Positions 45,287 through 53,071 of a DNA stretch of 64,000 bases are shown piece by piece. Both the position numbers and the translations under genes were made by a program. The stretch is from NCBI GenBank assembly GCA_002928735.1, contig PERL01000005.1:186001-250000 (forward strand). The letters run 5' to 3'. Origin of the DNA: Hyphomicrobium sp. Its GTDB lineage: Bacteria; Pseudomonadota; Alphaproteobacteria; Rhizobiales; Hyphomicrobiaceae. The notes under the pieces are model-generated. The model saw only the letters and a list, made by a program, of their open reading frames with translations. It was not told the DNA's origin and made no database searches. Positions within the stretch are counted from its first letter, which is position 1. Every line of letters starts with the position of its first letter.

Positions 45287-45408
45287 CGTTTCGCAGGTGC
45301 GAAACGAACGGAATGAATAAATTCCGGCGTGGGCACGCCAGCTATCTTTTGGGCTTCCAAATAAAATCGCTCTATTCGCGATTTTCCACAAGATGAAATT
45401 CGCGAATT
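45287..45408. promoter_or_regulatory. AT-rich spacer with four inverted repeats
   Basis: Within 120 bp: CGTTTCGCA-gg-TGCGAAACG (45287-45306), CGGAAT-N6-ATTCCG (45309-45326), AAAATCGC-N7-GCGATTTT (45363-45385) and AATTCGCGAATT (45397-45408). The TTCGC/GCGAA core recurs. It lies upstream of the minus-strand small hypothetical gene and downstream of the DUF1287 gene; an operator cluster is one explanation. Confidence 0.4.
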
Positions 45409-45464
45409 GGTTTCATTTTTTCAGCGAAGCTTATTCGCAGGAACTTGTGAAAGCGGTTCGCAGG

Positions 45465-46961
45465 TTAGAGGGGGGGCTTGGCCGGTGATGTGAGCCCGGT
45501 GCGAACCACGGGGCGGCTCGTGGCTTTTTTGGGCGTATCCGGGGTGCGCTTTCCGGCGGCGGGCCCTACCGGTGTTTGGGCTGCCGATGCGGCGCCTTTT
45601 AGGCCTGAAAAGCGATAATGGCCGGTGATCTCATCGACGAAAAGGCCGTCTTCCTGCTGTGGGCCCCAACCGCGATTATGAATGATCAGCGGGCGGCCGG
45701 ACGGGCCTGTGATATCGGACACCACTGCAATGTGGGTGCGGGAGTGGCGGTTTTGAGGGCGCCAATAAGTGACGATATCGCCGGGTTTAAAATCTTCCGC
45801 GAAGGAGGAAATGGGGAGGGTCTCGCCGAAACGGGAGAAAAATTTGCGCAGCGTATCGACGCGACGGTGATCGATATTGGGGTCGCCGGAGCCGGTTTTG
45901 GTTTTCTGCACCAATTCCTGCAAATCGAGGCCCAACGCGCGATATGCCCGAATGACGACATCCGTGCAGACGCCGTACATGGGGTGGACGTCGCCCATGG
46001 GGTATTTCAACCGCGTGTAGCGGTCATTGTAGATGACAAATTCGGTGAGCTGGCTGCGGGCGGCGGCCGCCAGAGCCAAGCCGAAGCTGTCGGGGTCGCC
46101 CGGGGTGAATGAGGCCGGGATCGGTGTGCGCAGAGGTGCGGGGTCGAAGCGGCATTGGCCGAGGCCGGTGGCGAGGGCTTCGACGCCGCCAGGGAGTTCC
46201 CACGAAGTGGCGGCCCGGTCCGGGGTGAGGAAGGCTACCTGTTGCTCGGTTGGCGTCACGGCTGGCGCGGGGATGGGGTCGATTTTTCCAGCGTGGACGG
46301 GTTCGGCGGGGCCGGAGTCGCTACCGGCGATGGATTGGGCTTCGGGCGCGCGGGCGGGGAGATTAATTCCAGGGTTAGCTGCTGCGACGGGCGTAGCCAC
46401 GGCCGGCGGGGATGTGGCGGGAACGGGCGTTTCGGGTGCGGCGGCCAGGCGGTCGAACCCCGGTACGGCAGGTTCGACCGTGGTGGCAAAGGGCGGCACA
46501 GCAGGGGCGGCATTTGGGACCGGCAAAGACTGGGTTTGTGCGCGTTCGGCGGGGGCCAGCGCGGTTACAGGGGTCGCGACCGGCGGCAGTCCGGTCAGGG
46601 CGCGCTTGGCGCCGGGGGTGATTGTTGCAACGTCTGTCGTGCGCTGATCTGCGTTGGTCCAGCGGCCGACGGCGATGGTGAAGGCGAGCAGCAGAATGGG
46701 CAGCGCCAGCATCGCCGCATCGGCACGGTCGGCGCGCGAAAGGCTGGTCAGCCGTGTCCAGAGACGTGGGAGGGCAGCGGACCAGACCGGCGGTCTGTGA
46801 CGGGCCACCGATGCTGGGCGGTGTCTTGGGTGCGCGGCTTTGGTTTGCGCGGCCGGTTTGGGTGCGGCGGGACGGCGGCTGCGCGACGTGTCGAGCGGCA
46901 GCGGGGCTGCGTGGCCCTTGCGCCGCTTTGGCTGCGATCCCGGCTTGTTGTGCTTCTTCAC
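45465..46961 (-). CDS. Membrane-anchored DUF1287 protein
   Basis: A 498-aa protein with a basic N-terminus (1-70), one membrane helix (about 82-99) and a long Ala/Pro linker (about 115-255). The C-terminal DUF1287 domain (about 290-455) has YNDRYTRLKYPMGDVHPMYGVCTDVVIRA, NIDHRRVDTLRKFF, FKPGDIVTYW, HIAVVSD and LIIHNRGWGPQQEDGLF. The Cys-Asp pair, His and Asp/Asn pattern is that of NlpC/P60-like hydrolases, so a murein amidase is plausible, though activity of DUF1287 is not settled. The start is GTG 46961; no better start exists before residue 84. Confidence 0.82.
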   Translation of the reverse strand: MKKHNKPGSQPKRRKGHAAPLPLDTSRSRRPAAPKPAAQTKAAHPRHRPASVARHRPPVWSAALPRLWTRLTSLSRADRADAAMLALPILLLAFTIAVGRWTNADQRTTDVATITPGAKRALTGLPPVATPVTALAPAERAQTQSLPVPNAAPAVPPFATTVEPAVPGFDRLAAAPETPVPATSPPAVATPVAAANPGINLPARAPEAQSIAGSDSGPAEPVHAGKIDPIPAPAVTPTEQQVAFLTPDRAATSWELPGGVEALATGLGQCRFDPAPLRTPIPASFTPGDPDSFGLALAAAARSQLTEFVIYNDRYTRLKYPMGDVHPMYGVCTDVVIRAYRALGLDLQELVQKTKTGSGDPNIDHRRVDTLRKFFSRFGETLPISSFAEDFKPGDIVTYWRPQNRHSRTHIAVVSDITGPSGRPLIIHNRGWGPQQEDGLFVDEITGHYRFSGLKGAASAAQTPVGPAAGKRTPDTPKKATSRPVVRTGLTSPAKPPL

Positions 46962-47082
46962 GGCCGCGCGCGCCCCAAGCCTGATTCTTCAGGCAGACCC
47001 TGCGCACTCTACCGCGTAAGATGCTGGCGGACCATTGCAAAACAGCTGTGTGCGGCGGCAGGGTAAAGACCCGTGTCGTGCC

Positions 47083-48000
47083 TTAGATACGGGCGTTGCG
47101 GAGTGTTGTGCGGATAGCGGCGGGCGTGGCGCCTGCAGCGCGCATGGCGCGCAGCGACGTGTGGCGCAGGGTCTTGGAAAGTTTGCGGCCTTCGGCATCC
47201 AGGAGCAGACGGTGGTGGTGGTACACCGGCTCGGGCAGACTGAGAAGAACTTGCAACAGGCGGTGGAGACCGGTGGCGGCGTAGAGATCGCGGCCGCGGA
47301 CCACGTGGGTTATGCCCTGCATGGCATCGTCGATCACAACGGCGAGATGATAGCTGGCGGGAGTATCTTTGCGGACGATGATGGCGTCGCCCCATCGGGC
47401 CGGATCGGCGGCGACGATGGCAGGGGGCGTTCCGGGTTCAGCGTTCCATTCGCGGAAGGTGAGGGGCGCGCCGCCGCTCGTTTCGTGTGCGACCGTGAGG
47501 GCGCGGTCCATATCGAGGCGGAGGCAGAACGGTTCGCCATTGGCGCGGCGGCGTTCGATTTCGGCGGGTGTGAGGTGTTTGCAAAGGCCAGGATAAAGGG
47601 GTGCGCCGTCCGGGTCGGTGCCGATTGGATCGATGGCGACGGCGGCATCGACTTCGCTGCGGGTGGCGAAGCAGGGATAAAGAAGGCCGCGATCGAGGAG
47701 AGATTGGAACGCTTTTCGATAGGCATCGAAGCGGGTTGACTGGCGCAGGACGGGCTCCTCCCACGTCAGGCCCAACCAGCGGAGGTCTTCGACGATGTGC
47801 GCGACGTGCTCTTCGCGCGTGCGCTGGATGTCGATGTCTTCGATGCGCAGGAGGAAGCGGCCGTTCTCACGCGCGGCGAGTTCAAAGCCCGTGATGGCGG
47901 ACAGCGCATGACCCAGATGGAGATCGCCATTGGGGCTGGGCGCAAAGCGGGTGATGAAGGGGGCTCTCAAAGTGGTGATGCTCGTAGGCCGCCGAAGCAC
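47083..48000 (-). CDS. gluQ: Glutamyl-Q tRNA(Asp) synthetase
   Basis: A 305-aa class I synthetase fragment that attaches glutamate to queuosine of tRNA-Asp. The signature FAPSPNGDLHLGHALSA (HIGH-type) and KLSKTLRH (KMSKS-type) are both intact. It lacks the C-terminal anticodon-binding domain of GluRS, as expected. The start is GTG 48000. queG, an earlier step of queuosine synthesis, is present in this window, consistent with use of queuosine. Confidence 0.92.
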   Translation of the reverse strand: MLRRPTSITTLRAPFITRFAPSPNGDLHLGHALSAITGFELAARENGRFLLRIEDIDIQRTREEHVAHIVEDLRWLGLTWEEPVLRQSTRFDAYRKAFQSLLDRGLLYPCFATRSEVDAAVAIDPIGTDPDGAPLYPGLCKHLTPAEIERRRANGEPFCLRLDMDRALTVAHETSGGAPLTFREWNAEPGTPPAIVAADPARWGDAIIVRKDTPASYHLAVVIDDAMQGITHVVRGRDLYAATGLHRLLQVLLSLPEPVYHHHRLLLDAEGRKLSKTLRHTSLRAMRAAGATPAAIRTTLRNARI

Positions 48001-48220
48001 CGTTGTCCGGCTTTAGACCGTAGCTCGGCTTATATGACAAATGGCACCGTGATCAATCCAGCGCCGTTGCTGAGCCGGTCTCCGCGTTTGCCGGATGAAC
48101 ATTTGGGGCTGTGGCGAACTGCGGATTGAATAACCCAAACCTATTAAATTCCCGTCGCTGGAGAGGCCGTTTGGCAGGACTTGTGGGCTGGCAAGGCATC
48201 CCTAGTCTGCCTCGCGCTGG

Positions 48221-48973
48221 TTAGCGCGTTGAGGCAGTGGCGACGGCGGCTTGGATGGGGGGGAGGATCGGGCTGAGAAGGCGGCGCATTAGGGCGATGT
48301 CGCCGTCGCTGACCCGGAAGAAGCGGTTGCGCATGAAGGCGCGCTTGGATGCATCTTCCAGATTGCCGGAGAGCAAGGTGATCGGCATGTCGCCGGGCGG
48401 ATAGAGGGCGGGTTCGCCGACTTGCTCGAATGACAGGAGATGCTTGTAGGTAGCGACCCAGTCTGGGCGGGTAGCGACGACGATGCGCGAGACGCCGGCA
48501 GCGCGTGCTGCGGCCAAGGCGGCGCGGACCATGTATCCGTACAGCGTCGCACGGTAGGACGTGTTGCCAATTCCCGGTTCGATGGCGAGGCGGCTGACTT
48601 CGACGAAGCCGTGGGGTGCGTTGGCTGCGATCCCTGCAAGCGCGGGGTAGTAGGGGGCGCACGGCAAGGCGGCGAGATCGTCGCCGGACATGCTGAAGCA
48701 CAGGCGCATGCAGGCGACGAGGCGGCCGTCGTCGTAGGCTCCGAACAGGGCGGTGGTCGGGTAGTCGTCGTGCGCGTCGCGGTATTCGGCTCCATCGATG
48801 TGCGGGACGTGGCCATGATCCGCGTAAGCGCGATGGCGCAATCGGAGCGCGTCGGAGAGATCAGAGGGTCTCAGAAGGAGCCTAATTTCGAATGCGTCGG
48901 CGTTGTTGCGGGGATCAAAGGGATTGGGGGCGCGGCGCGCGCGGAATGGAACGAGTTCGGAGGTATCGCTCAT
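48221..48973 (-). CDS. FeeM/LuxI-fold N-acyltransferase
   Basis: A 250-aa GNAT-fold protein. LRLRHRAYADHGHVPHI (about 41-57), followed by DAHDDYPTTALFGAYDDGRLVA and FVEVSRLAIEPG, matches N-acyl amino acid or acyl-homoserine lactone synthase-like proteins that take an acyl group from ACP. No luxR-type partner is nearby. It may make a long-chain N-acyl amino acid, but the product cannot be read. ATG 48973 was chosen over the open frame to 49018, both lacking a strong ribosome site. The neighbours (gluQ, leuC) give no hint. Confidence 0.62.
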   Translation of the reverse strand: MSDTSELVPFRARRAPNPFDPRNNADAFEIRLLLRPSDLSDALRLRHRAYADHGHVPHIDGAEYRDAHDDYPTTALFGAYDDGRLVACMRLCFSMSGDDLAALPCAPYYPALAGIAANAPHGFVEVSRLAIEPGIGNTSYRATLYGYMVRAALAAARAAGVSRIVVATRPDWVATYKHLLSFEQVGEPALYPPGDMPITLLSGNLEDASKRAFMRNRFFRVSDGDIALMRRLLSPILPPIQAAVATASTR

Positions 48974-49173
48974 GATTCTGTCTTTCGGCTTATGATGTGG
49001 ATCGGCCCGAGGTGACAACGCGGTGCCGGACTAAAAGGTCCGTCTTTCAGAGTGCGGCGCATTGGGTGCCCTGCCCCGGCAGGTAGATAACGGTGCGAAA
49101 ACAGGCAAGTGCACAGGAGCGAAAAGTTATCCGTGATCGGGAATGCCGATTACTGAGCGCACGCATTGCAACG

Positions 49174-49208
49174 AAAAAGCCCGACGGGTGAGACCCGCCG
49201 GGCTTTTG
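49174..49208 (-). terminator. Rho-independent terminator after leuC
   Basis: A stem of about 15 bp with one internal mismatch ends, on the minus strand, in TTTTTCG. It lies 25 bp past the leuC stop (49233). It could also terminate transcripts coming from the left. Confidence 0.85.
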
Positions 49209-49232
49209 GAATTGCTGGAGAATTGACGGCGA

Positions 49233-50651
49233 TTAGGCGCTATAGGTCCGCACGTCGACGAAGTGGCCCTCGAGGGCTGCGGCAGCCGCCATGATCGGCG
49301 AGACGAGGTGTGTGCGTCCCTTGTAGCCCTGGCGGCCTTCGAAGTTGCGGTTCGACGTGGAGGCGCAGCGCTGACCCGGCTTCAGCTGATCCGGGTTCAT
49401 GCCGAGGCACATGGAGCAGCCGGGTTCCCGCCACTGGAAGCCGGCGTCCTTGAAGATCTTGTCGAGACCTTCGGCTTCGGCCTGCTGCTTCACGAGGCCG
49501 GAGCCGGGGACGATCATCGCGTAGTCGAGGCGCGATGAGATTTTCTTGCCTTCGACGACTTTGGCTACCGCGCGCAGGTCCTCGATGCGGCCGTTGGTGC
49601 ACGAGCCGATCCAAACGACGTCGAGGGGAATGTCGACCATCTTGGTGCCGGGCGTCAGACCCATGTAGTCGAGGGCGCGGACCATGGAGGCGCGCTTGTT
49701 TTCGTTGTCGACCTTGGCCGGGTCCGGGACCGTGCCGGTGATGGCGACGACGTCTTCCGGCGAGGTGCCCCAGGAGATGATGGGGGGCAGCTTGGCGGCG
49801 TCGAGCGTGACGATGCGGTCGAAATGGGCGCCGTCGTCGGTCTTGAGCGTCTCCCAGTACTTCATCGCCATGTCCCAGGCGGCGCCCTTAGGCGCTTTGG
49901 GCCGGCCCTTGATGAAGGCGTAGGTTTTTTCGTCGGGCGCGATCATGCCGGCGCGGGCGCCGCCCTCGATGGACATGTTGCAGACCGTCATGCGGCCTTC
50001 CATGGACAGCGCGCGGATGGCTTCGCCGGCGTATTCGATAACAGAACCCGTGCCGCCGGCGGTGCCGATTTCGCCGATGATGGCGAGGATGATGTCCTTG
50101 GCGCCGACGCCGTGCGGGGCCTGCCCATCCACTTGGACGAGCATGTTCTTGGCTTTCTTCTGGATCAGCGTCTGTGTGGCGAGCACGTGCTCGACCTCGG
50201 ACGTGCCGATGCCGTGGGCCAATGCGCCGAACGCGCCATGCGTGGAGGTGTGGCTGTCGCCGCAGACGATGGTGGTGCCGGGGAGCGTGAAGCCTTGTTC
50301 GGGGCCGACGACGTGGACGATGCCCTGGCGCTTGTCGAGTTCGTTGAAGTACTCGATGCCGAAGTCGCGGGCGTTCTGGGCGAGCGTTTCGACCTGGGTG
50401 CGACTTTCGACGTCGTCGATGCCTTTGGACCGGTCGGAGGTCGGCACGTTGTGGTCGACGACGGCGAGGGTCTTCTCAGGCGCGTGGACCTTGCGGCCGG
50501 CCATGCGCAGGCCTTCGAAGGCCTGGGGGCTCGTGACCTCGTGGACGAGGTGGCGGTCGATATAGAGGAGGCAGGTGCCATCGGGCTGCCGGTCGACGAC
50601 ATGGTCGTCAAAGATCTTATCGTACAAGGTCTTAGGGGCGTTATCGGCCAT
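49233..50651 (-). CDS. leuC: 3-isopropylmalate dehydratase large subunit
   Basis: A 472-aa aconitase-family protein; with LeuD it isomerises 2- to 3-isopropylmalate in leucine synthesis. Fe-S cysteines lie in [13 protein letters not shown] and [10 protein letters not shown]. Substrate segments such as [28 protein letters not shown] and [11 protein letters not shown] are intact. ATG 50651 has AAGG upstream. leuD is 12 kb away on the other strand, which is common in Hyphomicrobiales. Confidence 0.97.
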   Translation of the reverse strand: MADNAPKTLYDKIFDDHVVDRQPDGTCLLYIDRHLVHEVTSPQAFEGLRMAGRKVHAPEKTLAVVDHNVPTSDRSKGIDDVESRTQVETLAQNARDFGIEYFNELDKRQGIVHVVGPEQGFTLPGTTIVCGDSHTSTHGAFGALAHGIGTSEVEHVLATQTLIQKKAKNMLVQVDGQAPHGVGAKDIILAIIGEIGTAGGTGSVIEYAGEAIRALSMEGRMTVCNMSIEGGARAGMIAPDEKTYAFIKGRPKAPKGAAWDMAMKYWETLKTDDGAHFDRIVTLDAAKLPPIISWGTSPEDVVAITGTVPDPAKVDNENKRASMVRALDYMGLTPGTKMVDIPLDVVWIGSCTNGRIEDLRAVAKVVEGKKISSRLDYAMIVPGSGLVKQQAEAEGLDKIFKDAGFQWREPGCSMCLGMNPDQLKPGQRCASTSNRNFEGRQGYKGRTHLVSPIMAAAAALEGHFVDVRTYSA

Positions 50652-50779
50652 GGCGCGCGCGAAACCTTCCGGAACGGGGTGGAGGATGTTGCGGCTTAGA
50701 TAGCGCTGTCTGGAATGGTTCGCAAATCGGGCGATGGGCGGGGGCCCAAAAAGTCGCGCTCGACGGGCTGGCCGGGGGA

Positions 50780-50808
50780 AAAAAGAAGCCGGGCACAGGG
50801 CCCGGCTT
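50780..50808 (-). terminator. Rho-independent terminator after the LysR gene
   Basis: A 9-bp GC stem (50786-50794 with 50800-50808), 5-base loop, with a T-rich tail (TTCTTTTTTCC) on the minus strand. It lies 135 bp past the LsrB-like gene. Confidence 0.7.
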
Positions 50809-50942
50809 TATAGGTCGATCCTACCCGAACTTGGAGAGACGGTTGGCGGTGGCAATTAGCCAACCGGACTCCACAACACCGGATGTTCTTTGAACGTCCC
50901 GGCGAGGACTTGGATCACGCCGTCGTTGAGGCGCTGAGGTGT

Positions 50943-51854
50943 TCAATATTGCAGCTGGCGCGCCTTGGAAACCAGAAAATCGCGCAGGACCTGGACTTTC
51001 TTGGATGTTTTCAGTTCTTCGGGGTAAACGAAGAGGATCGGCAACAAAGGCTTGGAAAACTCCACCTTGGTCAGGACGTGGACCAAATCGGTCTCCTGCT
51101 CGGTCATGTAGTCAGGGATCATGCCGATCCCGACGCCGGCCATGATGGCGTGTTTGATGGCGACCACCGAGTTGACCCGGAAGGCGGCATGGCGCGGCTC
51201 TTGGCCTTCGCGGCCGACGGTTTCGAGCCAGGTGATGGCCGGCAGGTGCTGGGAGGGCTGGCCGGAGTAGGAGATGATGCGGTGCGTGCCGCCCTCCAAG
51301 TCGGCCAAGGTTTCGGGCAGGCCGAAGCGGCGGACGTATTGGGTGGAGGCCATGGCGCGGACCTTGGCGGTGAACAGTGGACGCCGGATGAGCTCGGGCT
51401 GGTCGGGTTCACGGGTCCAGATGGCGACGTCGGCTTCGCGCATGGCGATGTCGATTTGCTCGTCGTCGAGGATCAGGTCGACACGTATCTCGGGATAGAG
51501 ATCCATGAATTCGCGGATGCGCTGTGTGACCCAGACGGAGCCAAGCCCGACGGGAGCGGCGACGCGCAGATCGCCGGAGGGCTTGGTGGTCGTGTCGCTG
51601 AGGAGAAGTTCGGCGGTCTGCAGTTTGCTCATTACTTCCGAGACGGTGCGATAGAGCAATTCGCCTTGTTCGGTGAGTACAAGGCCGCGGGCGTGGCGAT
51701 GAAAGAGAGCGACCTTCAGATCTTTCTCAAGGGCCGACACCTGGCGCGAGACGGCGCTCTGACTCATGTTGAGGGCGTCACCGGCATGCGTGAAGCTGCC
51801 AGCTGCTGCGGACGCGTGGAAGATGCGTAGCTTGTCCCAATCCATTTTTGGCAT
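50943..51854 (-). CDS. LysR-family regulator, LsrB/VtlR type
   Basis: A 303-aa transcription factor. The winged HTH is in DKLRIFHASAAAGSFTHAGDALNMSQSAVSRQVSALE (about residues 6-42, shown here only by position), followed by a substrate-binding domain (about 92-300) with EADVAIWTREP. LsrB in Sinorhizobium and VtlR in Brucella regulate envelope, redox and small-RNA genes. The assignment rests on the MDWDKLRIFHA opening and on trxB lying on the same strand about 6.7 kb upstream; lsrB and trxB are neighbours in rhizobia. ATG 51854 is one of two close starts (51845). Confidence 0.72.
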   Translation of the reverse strand: MPKMDWDKLRIFHASAAAGSFTHAGDALNMSQSAVSRQVSALEKDLKVALFHRHARGLVLTEQGELLYRTVSEVMSKLQTAELLLSDTTTKPSGDLRVAAPVGLGSVWVTQRIREFMDLYPEIRVDLILDDEQIDIAMREADVAIWTREPDQPELIRRPLFTAKVRAMASTQYVRRFGLPETLADLEGGTHRIISYSGQPSQHLPAITWLETVGREGQEPRHAAFRVNSVVAIKHAIMAGVGIGMIPDYMTEQETDLVHVLTKVEFSKPLLPILFVYPEELKTSKKVQVLRDFLVSKARQLQY

Positions 51855-52000
51855 GGTCCGCTGGAGGTCCTGCCCGCGACGGTTGCCGCGAGAGGCCGTA
51901 AACTGAGAATAGCGGTTCCGTTGGTGCCGCGGCTTGTGTCCGGACGCCGCACGCTTTAGCAACCGATGACGTGCTGGCGCGTTTGCCGTCTGCCGTCCGT

Positions 52001-52016
52001 TCATCAAGATTGATGA
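52001..52016. promoter_or_regulatory. Perfect dyad between the LysR gene and the beta-propeller gene
   Basis: TCATCAA-ga-TTGATGA is a perfect 7-bp inverted repeat with the T-N11-A core typical of LysR sites. It lies 32 bp before the ATG of the beta-propeller gene and about 150 bp before the LysR gene start, so the regulator may control both. Confidence 0.4.
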
Positions 52017-52047
52017 GACTTATCGCGAAAATTGAATGAGGTCGCCC

Positions 52048-52926
52048 ATGATCGCCGCCCGCTCTGCCTTGTTTTTGTTGCTCACGGCTGCTGTTTCTTC
52101 CGCACATGCGGAGGCAGGTTCGCGGACGGCAGTGAAGCTGTGGGAGACGGCGGGGTTCAAAAATCCCGAGTCGGCGCTCTTCGATTCGGAGGCAGGGGCC
52201 GTTTATGTCAGCAATGTGAATGGCGATGGGACAGCGAAGGACGGCAACGGATTCATTTCCAAGGTATCACCCGACGGCAAAGTGGTGGCGATGGACTGGG
52301 TGACGGGGCTCGATGGGCCGAAGGGTTTAGCCAAGGTTGGAGGCAAACTTTACGTCTCCGACATCGATAAGCTGGCCGAGATCGATATTGCGTCGGGCAA
52401 GGTCGTGACGCGGTACGATGCGAAGGATGCGAAGTTTCTGAACGATGTGGCGGCGGATGCGGCCGGCAACGTTTACGTCAGCGATATGGCAACCAACACG
52501 CTCTGGCGTCTGTCGGGCGGAACGTTCGAGGTGTTCCTGAAGGACGACAAGCTCGAAGGGCCGAACGGTTTGCTTGTCGAGGGCGACACGCTTCTGGTCG
52601 GCGCATGGGGCGTGATGAACGACGGTTTCGCGACAAAGGTTCCGGGGCATCTGAAGGCGGTCTCGCTGAAAGACAAATCGATCACGTCGCGCGGAGATGC
52701 ATCGCCGATCGGCAATCTCGACGGGCTCGAGCCGTTCGGTGATGGCACGTATCTCGTGACGGATTGGATGGCCGGGAAGGTGTTGTCTATGACTGCCGAC
52801 GGCAAAGCGGCGGAGTTGGGTAACCTGGGGCAAGGGACAGCGGACCTTGGCTATGATCCTAAGACCAACACAGCATTTATTCCGCAAATGAAGACAGGCG
52901 TCCTCTACGGTTACAAAGTGGAATAG
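52048..52926 (+). CDS. Secreted SMP-30/NHL-type beta-propeller protein
   Basis: A 292-aa periplasmic protein with signal peptide (to SSAHA). Repeated propeller blades contain GFKNPESALFDSEAGAVYVSNV, GPKGLAKVGGKLYVSDI and FLNDVAADAAGNVYVSDM, spaced at about 45 residues. SMP-30/gluconolactonase proteins bind a divalent ion at the centre; residues of that site are not certain here. ATG 52048 with GAGG upstream was preferred to ATG 52036. It is the first of the accessory genes between the LysR gene and trxB. Confidence 0.7.
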   Translation: MIAARSALFLLLTAAVSSAHAEAGSRTAVKLWETAGFKNPESALFDSEAGAVYVSNVNGDGTAKDGNGFISKVSPDGKVVAMDWVTGLDGPKGLAKVGGKLYVSDIDKLAEIDIASGKVVTRYDAKDAKFLNDVAADAAGNVYVSDMATNTLWRLSGGTFEVFLKDDKLEGPNGLLVEGDTLLVGAWGVMNDGFATKVPGHLKAVSLKDKSITSRGDASPIGNLDGLEPFGDGTYLVTDWMAGKVLSMTADGKAAELGNLGQGTADLGYDPKTNTAFIPQMKTGVLYGYKVE

Positions 52927-52957
52927 GCGCCGGTTGACCCGGTTCAAACCCTTTATG

Positions 52958-52972
52958 TTAAAGGCTGATTAA
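52958..52972 (+). promoter_or_regulatory. CtrA binding box upstream of the autotransporter gene
   Basis: TTAA-N7-TTAA followed by CC is an exact match to the CtrA consensus. It lies about 100 bp before the autotransporter start, a normal distance for a CtrA-controlled promoter. Confidence 0.5.
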
Positions 52973-53071
52973 CCAAATCAGCCAGCTATTAGGCGGTATA
53001 CGCATCGCCTGGGGCGCGTTGGCATTTTCTCCCGTAGGCGCTGAGCCAGTCTCAACCAACGGGAGATCGCC

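Noticed and set aside
44785-45316. Frames on the plus strand across the spacer after rsmI
   Set aside because: They are shadows of the minus-strand small hypothetical protein, which has a credible start.
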